Source: Lacibacter cauensis (GTDB taxonomy: Bacteria > Bacteroidota > Bacteroidia > Chitinophagales > Chitinophagaceae). From it: a DNA stretch of 64,000 nt. The stretch covers positions 1-64,000 of the forward strand of contig NZ_VLLE01000006.1 of the NCBI RefSeq assembly GCF_007830055.1, in the 5' to 3' direction. Below are positions 1 through 8,355 of the stretch, piece after piece. The notes under the pieces were generated by a model. The model saw only the letters and a program-made list of their open reading frames with translations. It searched no databases and had not been told where the DNA came from. The translations under genes and the position numbers were made by a program. Each line of letters begins with the position of its first letter. Position 1 is the stretch's first letter.

Positions 1-42
1 AAAAAAAATTGTTTTGTAAAAGAAAAAATGGAAAAAAAGAAA

Positions 43-57
43 GCCTTACAGTAAGGC
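43..57 (-). terminator. Rho-independent terminator, minus strand
   Basis: A perfect 7-bp inverted repeat (GCCTTAC / GTAAGGC) with a one-base centre. Read on the minus strand, it is followed by a T-rich run (TTTCTTTTTTT), the usual form of an intrinsic terminator. It would end transcripts coming leftward from the glutamylcyclotransferase-like gene or from any small transcript at 123-320. Confidence 0.6.
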
Positions 58-285
58 GGCTGCAGGAAAAACAAAAAGGAAACGGAATAAATTAAATCTG
101 AAGTAGTGTGGGATAGACTTGTTTATGCCGTAGTCTTTTTGGCGTTTAATAAATCATCAATGCAGCCGCATAACTTCGCTTTCGCTTTGCCCATTTTCTT
201 ACAAAACAGGTTATAACTACTTGTTGTGTCTTCGAGAGAAGAAGAAAAAAATATAAGTTGAGATTGCTCTGAGATTTGTTTATCT

Positions 286-407
286 GGAATTGTGTTTGCT
301 GAAGAATGAAGCAATCTCAATTCCCAATAGTGTTTAACCGGGGCAGTTCTCCAGGCTTATTTGCCGCAGGCGGAAAAGAAATAAGACGGGTGTACTGCAC
401 CGGGTCT
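286..407. repeat. Two-hairpin structured repeat, copy A
   Basis: First hairpin: GGAATTG (286-292) pairs with CAATTCC (318-324), with an inner TTGC/GCAA stem. Second hairpin: CCGGGGCAGT (338-347) pairs with ACTGCACCGG (394-403) with one mismatch, and an inner CTTATTT (356-362) pairs with AAATAAG (379-385). Copy B at 1043-1186 lies in the same orientation with the same outer bases but different inner stems that still pair, so structure is conserved more than sequence. It could be a mobile palindromic element, a recombination site flanking a cassette, or a structured RNA. I do not recognise the family. Confidence 0.6.
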
Positions 408-489
408 TTGATGAGAGAAGAACAGAACGATGAACGGAGCGTCGCAACAGAAGATGCACAACGGTATAAATGCTGGTAACAAAAGAATA

Positions 490-993
490 CTACTTGCCTG
501 ACAGAATAGAATAGTTTTTAATTCTTCTTTCTTCATTATGGTCACGAATGCAGGTAATAGATTGTAGCTGTAAAATATATTCGGCAGGTAATTTATTCTG
601 GATAGCACCGCTTACAATAAATTCTTTATACCAATCATACGGCAGCAAAGTATTATCTATAGAGTTACTATCGGCAATATAAATCTGCGCAGCGTAAGAG
701 TTATTGGTTTCATCAAAAAATGTCAGTGTGTCCTCATTGTAACCTTTACCTAAACCTTCTGCTTTATCAAGCAAGGCTTTCGCATTGCTATCAATAGAAA
801 ACAATACTCCCCAAACCAATTCGGCAGGAACATCTGTCTTTATAATATTCGCCTTTGCAGAACCGTCGTTGCTAATTTTATTAAAAACTGCTTTGTGACC
901 GGTAATAAATGCATTGGTAACCTTCACTGCTGAAGGAACCCGTTTTGTGAGCCTGTTCAGGTTCATATTTGAGCCGTAAGCAAAAATCAACAT
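490..993 (-). CDS. Gamma-glutamylcyclotransferase-like protein (GGCT/AIG2 fold)
   Basis: Predicted cytoplasmic enzyme of 167 residues. Members of this fold release 5-oxoproline from gamma-glutamyl peptides or amines. The N-terminus MLIFAYGSNM carries the diagnostic YGSN substrate loop, and the glutamate in the later segment LDKAEGLGKGYNE sits where the catalytic Glu of the family is expected. A longer frame opens at a TTG at 1017, but the ATG at 993 puts YGSN at its normal N-terminal position, so I chose it. The gene stands alone between the two copies of a two-hairpin repeat (286-407 and 1043-1186), which suggests a cassette-like insertion. The actual substrate cannot be read from sequence. 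Confidence 0.8.
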   Translation of the reverse strand: MLIFAYGSNMNLNRLTKRVPSAVKVTNAFITGHKAVFNKISNDGSAKANIIKTDVPAELVWGVLFSIDSNAKALLDKAEGLGKGYNEDTLTFFDETNNSYAAQIYIADSNSIDNTLLPYDWYKEFIVSGAIQNKLPAEYILQLQSITCIRDHNEERRIKNYSILSGK

Positions 994-1042
994 GTGGAAT
1001 TCAGATTTAGATCGCAAAATTATATTGCTTCTTTGACTATCT

Positions 1043-1186
1043 GGAATTGTGCTTGGCGGGATAGTTTAGTTGTATCTGCCAATAGCCAAGCTCAATTCCC
1101 AGAATCATTGACCGGCACAGTGGTTCTGCCATCTGTCGTAGTAAGAGTGGACGTTTGATAAGGCAGAAGGGCTGTGCCGGGTCTTC
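1043..1186. repeat. Two-hairpin structured repeat, copy B
   Basis: First hairpin: GGAATTG (1043-1049), one unpaired base, GCTTGGC (1051-1057) pair with GCCAAGC (1085-1091) and CAATTCC (1093-1099), giving 14 perfect pairs. Second hairpin: CCGGCACAG (1112-1120) pairs perfectly with CTGTGCCGG (1172-1180), and inside it TTCTGCC (1124-1130) pairs perfectly with GGCAGAA (1162-1168). Both copies end in CCGGGTCTT. Relative to copy A at 286, the inner stems differ in sequence but keep pairing, which is covariation between the two copies. The repeat sits between the cyclotransferase-like gene and the GmrSD-type gene, which diverge from it. Confidence 0.65.
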
Positions 1187-1236
1187 TGGTAATTTAGCAA
1201 ATCTGGTTATATTAGCAATTCAGCAATAATCTGTTT

Positions 1237-2933
1237 ATGGCAATCTGGAAATCATATAAAATATCAGATGTAATCAACGAAATCGAAGAGGAAAAGTTTG
1301 TACTCCCTGTTATTCAACGACGGCTGGTTTGGGATGAGGAAAAAATGGAATTATTGTTTGATACACTTCTGAAAGGAGATTCTTTCGGCGGTGTTATGGT
1401 GATTGAAGAAGAAAAAGGAAGTAAACCTCTTTTTAATTACAGGACCTTTACAAAAGATGGTGGTATCATAAATTCAAGACAAGTAGACACGTTAACCCAA
1501 TTACAGAATTTCGTTATTGACGGGCAACAGCGATTGCAATCTTTCTATATTGGATTGAAAGGAAGTATCAATGGCAAGGTGTTGTATTTTGATTTGTTCA
1601 GCGATTATAATACGGAATTTGAATTTAAGTTTGAGAAAGAAGAAAGTAAACTACCCAAAAATTCAAAGGGAAACGAAGACAGAACAATCCCTGAACATAA
1701 CTGGTATCTTGCCAGTTCGTTATTGAAAGATTAAAAGATACCAATGATGAAGACCAGGTTGCTGAAGAAATAATAAAGGCACAAAATATACAGGATGCTA
1801 TTCAAAGAAAACATGTCGAAAAAAACATAAAAGCGTTTTACAAGAACACTTTGACAGCAGATTGTCTCGGTATTTCAAAAGTATCGGTTAATAAATCCTT
1901 TGATGAAATAACCAATAAGCAAAGAATCGTTGAGTTATTCCGAAGGTTGAACGATGGCGGCACAAAACTTTCTTCTTTTGATTTAGTAGCTTCTGTGCTC
2001 AAAGGTTTTGAATGGGAAATGGAAGGCTTTTTGGAAGAAACATTAAAGAGCTATGAAGAAATAGGGCTAACACAAGACAATCTTATCAAGTTAATTTTCC
2101 TGTTGCAGGACAATCACAAAAAAGAGATGGCTGCAATTGAAGCGGCGGATGTACAGTTTGCCATAAAGAACAGAGAAAGAATAAAAATTACCCTGAAATG
2201 TCTCAAAGACTTTCTCATTAATTCAAAACTATATTATTACTATAAAGATGGCAACCGATCCTTTATTCCATTGTTTTTTATTGCCTATCATCTTTTTCAT
2301 AAGCAAATAAGCGATGGAGAATTGGAAAAATATTTTGCAAATTTTGATGCTAAAAATACGGAACACCCAAGAATGGAGAAATGGATATACCATTCCCTGA
2401 TTAATGGGGTGTTCAAAAGTAAAGGTGCAGGATGGATACCCTACAAAACAGGCATCCGTAAGCTATTGGATAAGATGCAACATTTCAAGAATAAAGATTT
2501 TCCAACCGATGAATTGTTCCAGGTTTATACTGACCATCCGATAACATTTACCAGATCCTATGCTATTGATAATCTCGATGAATTGGAAAGCTCATTTGTT
2601 TATTATCTTATGTACGACAGAGGGCAGACTATAAGGATAAATGATATTGACCACATCATGCCGAAATCAATATTAGATTCTTTAAACTTTGAATCAGCCA
2701 AAATTAATACTATCAGAAATTTCCAATTGATAGACTTCAGCACTAACCGTGGATTAAAAAATGCAAGTCCATTCAAAGATTGGATCAGTAATCATGTAAC
2801 TGATAAAGCTGCCTTTGTAAAGAGGCATTTAATCCCTGCTGACGAAACATTGTGGACTGAGGATAAATTTGAAGACTTTGCCAAGTCAAGAGCGACCCTG
2901 ATTTTGAATTGTATTTCTACGCATTTGAAATAG
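1237..2933 (+). pseudogene. GmrSD-type (DUF262 + HNH) restriction protein, frameshifted
   Basis: One gene of about 565 codons split by a single frameshift near 1726-1728. The first part (1237-1734) has the DUF262 ParB-like region, with FVLPVIQRRLVWD near residue 22 and the DGQQR motif near residue 97 (nucleotides 1528-1542). The second part, read in the next frame from about 1728, continues with RLKDTNDED, the NDGGTKLSSFDL segment typical of DUF262, and a C-terminal HNH-like region (DIDHIMPKS, then NFQLID and NRGLKNAS). This is the arrangement of type IV GmrSD enzymes, which cut modified DNA. Adding one A to the run at 1726-1728 restores a continuous frame, so this may be a sequencing undercall rather than a dead gene. 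It starts at the ATG at 1237, just after repeat copy B. Confidence 0.8.
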
Positions 2934-2986
2934 CTTTTATAATTGGCAGCGGTAATGTTTAAAATCAAACTTTATATAGCTAAGCG

Positions 2987-3415
2987 ATGAAAGACAAATT
3001 ATTTAAGAATCTCCTGCACAGCGCCGAAGGTTATGCAGTTCTCAATTCAGGGGGACAACTTGCTAAGGGGTATAAACCCGATACTGTCTTGCAAAAGGAG
3101 AATGAGTACATCATTATGGAATGTGACACAGGAACAAGCCGTAAGGGGTATTTAGGTGCAATGCTGAAAGCAGCAAAATATTTGATCAAGGAAAAGAATG
3201 GCATACTAATACTGGTAATAAAAGAGAAGCCAAATACAACGGTTAAGCAAATTGCAGAACATCTTCGGGAGTATTTGACATGGCTAAATCCGCTTACCAA
3301 CCTGAGAGTAGTTTACTTAATAGAAACAACTAAGTATTGCTCGGATAAGACCCCTCTAGAACTTTTGAGTTCAGAATTTAAAAAATACGCCATTACGATT
3401 AAGGCAGAAGTTTAA
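2987..3415 (+). CDS. Unknown small protein, possibly PD-(D/E)XK-like
   Basis: A 142-residue soluble protein that starts 53 bases after the GmrSD-type gene, on the same strand. I do not recognise the family. The centre has a PD residue pair (KPDTVL, near residue 31), a beta-strand-like EYIIMECDTG and a helix rich in K and A. This resembles the order of motifs in PD-(D/E)XK nucleases, but the usual ExK is ECD here, so catalysis is doubtful. The position next to a restriction gene supports a role with it. It could equally be an immunity or accessory protein. Confidence 0.5.
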   Translation: MKDKLFKNLLHSAEGYAVLNSGGQLAKGYKPDTVLQKENEYIIMECDTGTSRKGYLGAMLKAAKYLIKEKNGILILVIKEKPNTTVKQIAEHLREYLTWLNPLTNLRVVYLIETTKYCSDKTPLELLSSEFKKYAITIKAEV

Positions 3416-3467
3416 AAATAGCTACTCACCCCAAACTGAAACCAGCAAGATTTAGCATTGTCAATTA

Positions 3468-4424
3468 TTAATGTTTCATTTTCGAGCCAGTCTGATCCAA
3501 CGCATTTTTTAGTCCTTTGGCTAATTCTTCTGCATTTCCAACGCCCCAATAATGCAAAAAGAAAACCTTTGGTTCTTCATGTACCATATGATTATGAACA
3601 GCCACCACTTCGATACCGTTTTCAACTAAGGCCTTAATCACCGGAGCTACCTCATCTTCAAGCATTGTAAAATCACCACAAACCGCAGCTTTTTCAGGGG
3701 TTCCTTGCCAGGCTGCCCACGTATTAAATCCCATAAAAGTGCTGACAGGAATTCCATGTTCCTGGAGCTTGATATCTGGTCGGCCAATCGTGTATTTATA
3801 AACACCCTTGTTCATTTCTCCTTTATTGCCGATAATCGAATCCAGCATTGCAGTATTCAACGTGTTTGCAACACTGTCAGCTTTTTCTCCCTTGGGATCC
3901 TTACCTCTTATTTCTTTTACCTTATCAAAGATTGCCTTCACGCCGTTTGAAAGTGTCGTAATATCGGCTGACCGGTCTATATGCATGTACATCACGTTGG
4001 GTCGGTTGCGAACAAAATGATTATGAATTGCTGTAATTGCAAAGCCTTGCCGGATGACTTCCTGTTGTACGGGTTTTAAATCTGTTTCCGTTAAAATTAT
4101 ATCTCCCATTACCATCGCACTATCTCCACAAGGAGTAAAGGCCGCCCAACTACCCAGTCCCATTGGAGGAATTATTTTAAAACCATCGACGATAATATGC
4201 AAGTCATTTTGCGGAACAGTTATTTTGTACTCGCCATTTTTCTCAACACCTTTCATGCCGGTTATTTGCTCAATTTTTGCAATATCCAATTTGCTGCTAC
4301 CCGGTGGACATGAAATTGCATCCTTCTTTTTATTTGTTGATGTACCATCTTCCGAACCAGTTTTTTGGTTACAAGCTATTAAGAAGCTAAAGCCTGCACA
4401 TAAAAAAAACAGAAATGATTTCAT
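3468..4424 (-). CDS. DUF1259 (LppY/LpqO-type) lipoprotein
   Basis: A 318-residue predicted lipoprotein. The signal segment ends in a lipobox-like FLIAC (Cys 18). Two DUF1259 repeats follow. The first runs from about residue 45 to 175 and contains ITAIHNHF. The second runs from about 195 to 312 and contains VVAVHNHM. The paired HNH-type histidine motifs are typical of the family, whose biochemical role is not established. It is the last gene of the chrB-chrA-DUF5916-DUF1259 unit, 18 bases after its upstream neighbour, so it is probably co-expressed with chromate resistance. Confidence 0.8.
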   Translation of the reverse strand: MKSFLFFLCAGFSFLIACNQKTGSEDGTSTNKKKDAISCPPGSSKLDIAKIEQITGMKGVEKNGEYKITVPQNDLHIIVDGFKIIPPMGLGSWAAFTPCGDSAMVMGDIILTETDLKPVQQEVIRQGFAITAIHNHFVRNRPNVMYMHIDRSADITTLSNGVKAIFDKVKEIRGKDPKGEKADSVANTLNTAMLDSIIGNKGEMNKGVYKYTIGRPDIKLQEHGIPVSTFMGFNTWAAWQGTPEKAAVCGDFTMLEDEVAPVIKALVENGIEVVAVHNHMVHEEPKVFFLHYWGVGNAEELAKGLKNALDQTGSKMKH

Positions 4425-4442
4425 AATTGCTCTATTTTTATT

Positions 4443-6587
4443 TTAAAAAGTAAATCTCCAAACCAATTTTGCTGCGCCAGACGAAACATCAGGCCGGTTG
4501 AATTTCAGGTTATCCAATTTGTTGTAACCCCTGTTATATACCACATATATATCTGAGCCAACATTTGGTATCCAGTGTAATCTAAAATTACCGAATAGTA
4601 AATCATCCAATGAGTTCCATTGAACAAACATGGTGAGATTTAATCTTGGGTTAACAGCCATATTAATGTATTGTGCCAGCTCGTGTGTATTAACTGCACC
4701 TTCCAGTAAACGGATATTATTATAAGTATAGTCAGTGCGAAGATTAAAGTGTTTGTTTACATTAATACCCATCGAAGTTTCCAATGTGTTTATTTTGCCG
4801 CTATAAAAATCTCCCCAGGCATAATTGGCATCAGCCCATATTCTTCTTCCCTGGAAGCTGCCTAACTGAATTTCCATGCGGTGCATCCAGTATTTGCCCG
4901 ATGGAATGGCAATAGAGTCAGTTAAATGAAAAGGATGATCCAACCGTTCATATTGCTGGTACAGATTGTATTCAAACCGTTCCCCGCTTTTGGTAAAAAA
5001 ACCAAGCGGCCGTGATTCATTCAGGAACGATTCTACTTTACCAGATGTATGTGTTCTGAATAAATCGAAACCCCAAGGACGAAAATACATTTTACGGATT
5101 CCTAAGTTTGTAAACCATCTTGGTGTAAAACGGAAGAACCAGGAGAGGTTATCAAAATTTTTCCTGTTCAGGAATCCGAGTTCAGGATTAAAATTTTCCT
5201 GCACGCTTGAAAGTCCAATAAAATTATCAATCAAATCATTTGGATAATCTGCAAAGACCCGCCAGGCATACGCACCATCGCCGCTTTTATTTTTATCAAA
5301 GCTCCTGCTGAATAAGCCACCAATTACAAGGTTTTTATTTGTTAGAAACCGTGAGGTGGAAAATGCGCCATCAATTCCCGCCACCTGGTTACTGAGATCG
5401 CTGTTGATCTTGGAAGTGACAATTGCTCCAATGTATGACTGGCTGCCAATATCTCTTTTATAACGAATGACTGTGTTGTTAGTAGCCGGGACAGTATCTC
5501 TTTTCCCTGTTTCAATACTTAGCAAGCCAATATTGTTTGCCCCCATTTTACCAAATACTCTTGCACCGGCAATAACTGGTACTGATTTGAAATTTTCAAT
5601 ACCGATTTTTCTTGTATAAAAAAGCTCGTTACTGTTACCAAGATAAAATTGGTAATTCTGGTAACCTTCTAAAAAGAATTCTCTTTTTTCAGGATAAAAC
5701 AGGTTAAAGCGTGTAAGGTTAACCGCAATGCGATCCGATTCTACTTGCGCAAAATCAGTATTAGCTGTGACGTTTAATTTTAATGTTGGTGTGAGGTTTG
5801 CGTTTAGGTCTGCACCAATTTTACCCGTCCAATCTGTTGGATTGTGGTTACGTTTGTCGAAACTGCCTAACCCGTAAGGTTTCAGTTCAAAACGTTTTGC
5901 ATAACCAATATTTCGCAAGCCTTTTAAAACACCCGCATTTACCAAACAATAAATTGAGCAGTCCCTTGTCCAGCCCTGCCATAAAACCTGTTCGTTTTTA
6001 CTGCGGATATTCCGTTCAAAATTGACGCTCCATAGATGTATTGAATCGTTACGAAATTGAAGACTGTTGAAAGGAATACGGATTTCGGCAAACCATCCCT
6101 CATTGGTAATTGAAGTTCTTACATCCCATACTCCATTCCAGTCTTTATTTGCGCTTTCATTGCCAGAGATCAACAAATCAGCTCTTGCCCCATTTGGATT
6201 AATAATAAAGAGATACCCGTTACGGCGGTCGCTGAAAGGCGAAAGTGCTACCTGGAAATTATCATCTTCCTCGTAAATAAAATCACGCTGCATATATTTT
6301 GCGTGAATGGTTTTTGTTTTCTGGAAGCACCAAACACCAACATATAATGCCAGCTTATCATACGCAATTGCAACTTTAGTAAGTTCTGTGGAAGGTTTTC
6401 CAAAATCAAGTTCTTTTTGCGTGAAATTTTTTATTACCGGAGCCGATTGCCAAATTGCTTCTGTAAGTTTTCCATCGAAAACTAATGTTTGATTAATGAA
6501 AGTGGCGTTAATGGTATCAGACTTCCCGCTCTGTGATAAAGCAGTTTTAGAAATTAAAATAAATATCAGGATAGTAAGTATTCGCAT
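4443..6587 (-). CDS. DUF5916 outer-membrane beta-barrel protein with CBM9-like domain
   Basis: A 714-residue exported protein. After a signal peptide (about residues 1-18) comes a carbohydrate-binding family 9-like domain (about 25-220, beginning VFDGKLTEAIW). The remainder is rich in alternating aromatic and polar strands and ends in VWRFTF, a terminal phenylalanine typical of outer-membrane barrels. The whole matches the DUF5916 architecture common in Bacteroidota. Its function is unknown; a ligand-binding or transport role at the outer membrane is inferred. It lies 12 bases downstream of chrA and 18 upstream of the DUF1259 gene, so it belongs to the same transcript. Confidence 0.82.
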   Translation of the reverse strand: MRILTILIFILISKTALSQSGKSDTINATFINQTLVFDGKLTEAIWQSAPVIKNFTQKELDFGKPSTELTKVAIAYDKLALYVGVWCFQKTKTIHAKYMQRDFIYEEDDNFQVALSPFSDRRNGYLFIINPNGARADLLISGNESANKDWNGVWDVRTSITNEGWFAEIRIPFNSLQFRNDSIHLWSVNFERNIRSKNEQVLWQGWTRDCSIYCLVNAGVLKGLRNIGYAKRFELKPYGLGSFDKRNHNPTDWTGKIGADLNANLTPTLKLNVTANTDFAQVESDRIAVNLTRFNLFYPEKREFFLEGYQNYQFYLGNSNELFYTRKIGIENFKSVPVIAGARVFGKMGANNIGLLSIETGKRDTVPATNNTVIRYKRDIGSQSYIGAIVTSKINSDLSNQVAGIDGAFSTSRFLTNKNLVIGGLFSRSFDKNKSGDGAYAWRVFADYPNDLIDNFIGLSSVQENFNPELGFLNRKNFDNLSWFFRFTPRWFTNLGIRKMYFRPWGFDLFRTHTSGKVESFLNESRPLGFFTKSGERFEYNLYQQYERLDHPFHLTDSIAIPSGKYWMHRMEIQLGSFQGRRIWADANYAWGDFYSGKINTLETSMGINVNKHFNLRTDYTYNNIRLLEGAVNTHELAQYINMAVNPRLNLTMFVQWNSLDDLLFGNFRLHWIPNVGSDIYVVYNRGYNKLDNLKFNRPDVSSGAAKLVWRFTF

Positions 6588-6599
6588 AATAGTTTATAT

Positions 6600-7766
6600 C
6601 TACAGCCAATATTTTATTAGTAAGCCTGCCAATGCTGCAACAAGTATAATATAGGGTTCCTGTATTTTTTTAAAATAGATTAAAGCAGCTAATGAAGCAA
6701 TTGTAATTATAGCAGTTGGGATGTCAATAATACTACGTGTTGCAATAACAATTACTGCCCCTACCAATGCGCCAACAACGGAAGCTGTGATGCCGTCTAC
6801 AAATGCCTTGATAGATTTATTCTTTGCTATTTTTTTAAAATAAGGTGCGGGAATTACAGTGAATAAGTAGCAGGGCAAAAATGTTGCTAAGGCCGCAACT
6901 GACGCCCCCGGAAAACCTGCAACCAGGTAGCCAATAAAACCAACCGTTATTACTACAGGGCCGGGTGTGATCATGGCTACTGCCACTGCATCTACAAACT
7001 CCTGTTCTGTGAGCCATTTATTTTCTGTTACCACACCGGCGTGTAAAAAAGGCACTATCGCAAGCCCGCTTCCAAATACAAATGCACCTGCCTTTGTAAA
7101 GAACCAACCGATTTTTTCCAGGGTATTCCATTCAAACTGCCAGAAGCCGGTAATACCAAGAAAGATGTTGTTTGCAGCTACCGGTTTCTTCATCCATTTA
7201 GGAGGTGCTTTTACAAACATATAGATCAACCCCGCAGCAATGAATAGTAACACATTTTCTGATTTGGTGACTGCTGTTACAATTATGCCGGCTGCATAAA
7301 AAAACCAGAGCAACCAGTTTTGTTTTAGCGATGGCAATTGTATTTTTCCTACCGATTTTAAAGTGAGTTTATAACTGCTCATCATAATAATTCCTATTAC
7401 GGCTGCACCCACACCATAAAATACCGCCTGCATCCACGGTAACCCTCCAAACAATTTATAAACGATACCCAGTAATACCACCATGATAAATGAGGGTATC
7501 ACAAATGCAAGTCCACACAATGTAGCGCCTACTATCCTGTAATGAACAAAGCCAAGATAAATGCCTAATTGTGCGGCCAGTGGCCCCGGTGCTAATTGGG
7601 CCAGTGCTAACCCTTCTTTATAGTCTTCTTCAGAAATCCAATTACGTTTTTCAACAAGGTCACGATGCATATAACCAACAAGTGCAACTGGACCACCAAA
7701 ACCGATGGTGCCCAATTTTAGAAAATACACGATAAGTTGACGAAGTGTATAAGTTGGCTGATCCAT
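6600..7766 (-). CDS. chrA: Chromate efflux transporter ChrA (long type)
   Basis: A 388-residue polytopic inner-membrane protein of the CHR family, which exports chromate using the proton gradient. It has two homologous halves. The N-terminal half opens with LGTIGFGGPVALVGYMH and contains the APGPLAAQLG motif. The second half has FGSGLAIVPFLH and the matching TPGPVVITVGFIG. The duplicated FGG/FGSG and PGP motifs are diagnostic of the two-domain long form. It follows the ChrB-like gene by 11 bases and precedes the DUF5916 gene by 12, which gives a compact resistance operon. Confidence 0.93.
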   Translation of the reverse strand: MDQPTYTLRQLIVYFLKLGTIGFGGPVALVGYMHRDLVEKRNWISEEDYKEGLALAQLAPGPLAAQLGIYLGFVHYRIVGATLCGLAFVIPSFIMVVLLGIVYKLFGGLPWMQAVFYGVGAAVIGIIMMSSYKLTLKSVGKIQLPSLKQNWLLWFFYAAGIIVTAVTKSENVLLFIAAGLIYMFVKAPPKWMKKPVAANNIFLGITGFWQFEWNTLEKIGWFFTKAGAFVFGSGLAIVPFLHAGVVTENKWLTEQEFVDAVAVAMITPGPVVITVGFIGYLVAGFPGASVAALATFLPCYLFTVIPAPYFKKIAKNKSIKAFVDGITASVVGALVGAVIVIATRSIIDIPTAIITIASLAALIYFKKIQEPYIILVAALAGLLIKYWL

Positions 7767-7777
7767 TTATGCAGAAT

Positions 7778-8236
7778 CTATTTTAAAAGTTCGGGATTCC
7801 AGGTGTGCCGTTCTTCCTGTACATATTTAGCCCAGCTATAAAGGGCATCATATATTTTCATCCCAATTTCCAGCATTTCAAAATCATCTTTATAATTATA
7901 AGAAAGCCCGGCGGAAATTGCCCAAAGTCCTGCCGATTGCTTTGCCAGGTCAAACTGATCAGTGTCTGCAGCACGAACAATGACGGCTAAGTGTAATAAA
8001 GCAGGGTCGGTTAGTTGATGCTTCCGTATAATATAATCAAATGTACATTCATCGGCATAATGGGAATATTCTGCTCCCGGGATATCGTAGGGAATAGCGC
8101 TTAACTCTTTTGCTTTTTCAAAAACCTGTTCTTTGGGAACATAAATAAATTCCGCATTGCTGTCAACAAAATTTTTGATAAGCCAGGGGCAGGCTATCCT
8201 GTCTATTTTGGGTCGTTCCCTCGTAATCCATTTCAT
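7778..8236 (-). CDS. ChrB-like chromate resistance protein (C-terminal domain only)
   Basis: A 152-residue soluble protein matching the C-terminal domain of ChrB. It begins MKWITRERPKIDRIACPWLI, and the segment RIACPWLI followed by PGAEYSHYADECTFDYII is characteristic. Full-length ChrB of proteobacteria has an extra N-terminal regulatory region of about 150 residues that is absent here, so a role as chromate-responsive repressor cannot be assumed. In related proteins this domain is thought to act on or sense chromate. It is the first gene of the chromate unit. The 119 bases upstream contain an 8-bp hairpin (8253-8272). Confidence 0.85.
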   Translation of the reverse strand: MKWITRERPKIDRIACPWLIKNFVDSNAEFIYVPKEQVFEKAKELSAIPYDIPGAEYSHYADECTFDYIIRKHQLTDPALLHLAVIVRAADTDQFDLAKQSAGLWAISAGLSYNYKDDFEMLEIGMKIYDALYSWAKYVQEERHTWNPELLK

Positions 8237-8252
8237 CTGTTTATTTTTTTAT

Positions 8253-8272
8253 TGTCTGCCTATCGGCAGACA
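8253..8272. promoter_or_regulatory. Hairpin in the 5' region of the chrB-like gene
   Basis: TGTCTGCC (8253-8260) and GGCAGACA (8265-8272) form a perfect 8-bp stem with a 4-base loop, 17 bases before the chrB-like start codon. No T-run follows on the minus strand, so it is not a standard terminator for the upstream adaptor gene. On the plus strand it is preceded rather than followed by T residues. It could be a regulator site, a 5' leader structure or a short palindromic repeat. Confidence 0.4.
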
Positions 8273-8355
8273 GGATTTTAGCCAGACGTAATTCGCCAAA
8301 TAATCATTGCTATGTATAGGCAACATTCTTATGGCTCATTTCATAAAATCGCATT

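Larger units (their letters stand above)
1..489. other. Left-edge stretch without a convincing gene
   Basis: This stretch holds a terminator-like hairpin near the left edge (43-57), a two-hairpin repeat copy (286-407) and otherwise no convincing gene. A 65-codon minus-strand reading frame (320 to 123) exists, but its first 12 codons lie inside the hairpin repeat and it resembles no family I know, so I do not call it. The remaining sequence next to the glutamylcyclotransferase-like gene (408-489) has no visible motif. Confidence 0.5.

Noticed and set aside
123-320. A 65-codon minus-strand reading frame
   Set aside because: Its start lies inside the hairpin repeat, it has no recognisable family, and its composition is not clearly protein-like.
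286-1186. Integron gene cassette with attC sites around the cyclotransferase-like gene
   Set aside because: The repeats have two separate hairpins each, and the conserved attC core sites (GTTRRRY with its partner) are not found in both copies. No integrase gene is visible.
1851-2933. The second half of the GmrSD-type gene as an independent gene
   Set aside because: Its frame opens at TTG and continues open upstream to the break at 1728, with DUF262 residues on both sides, so the two parts belong to one gene.
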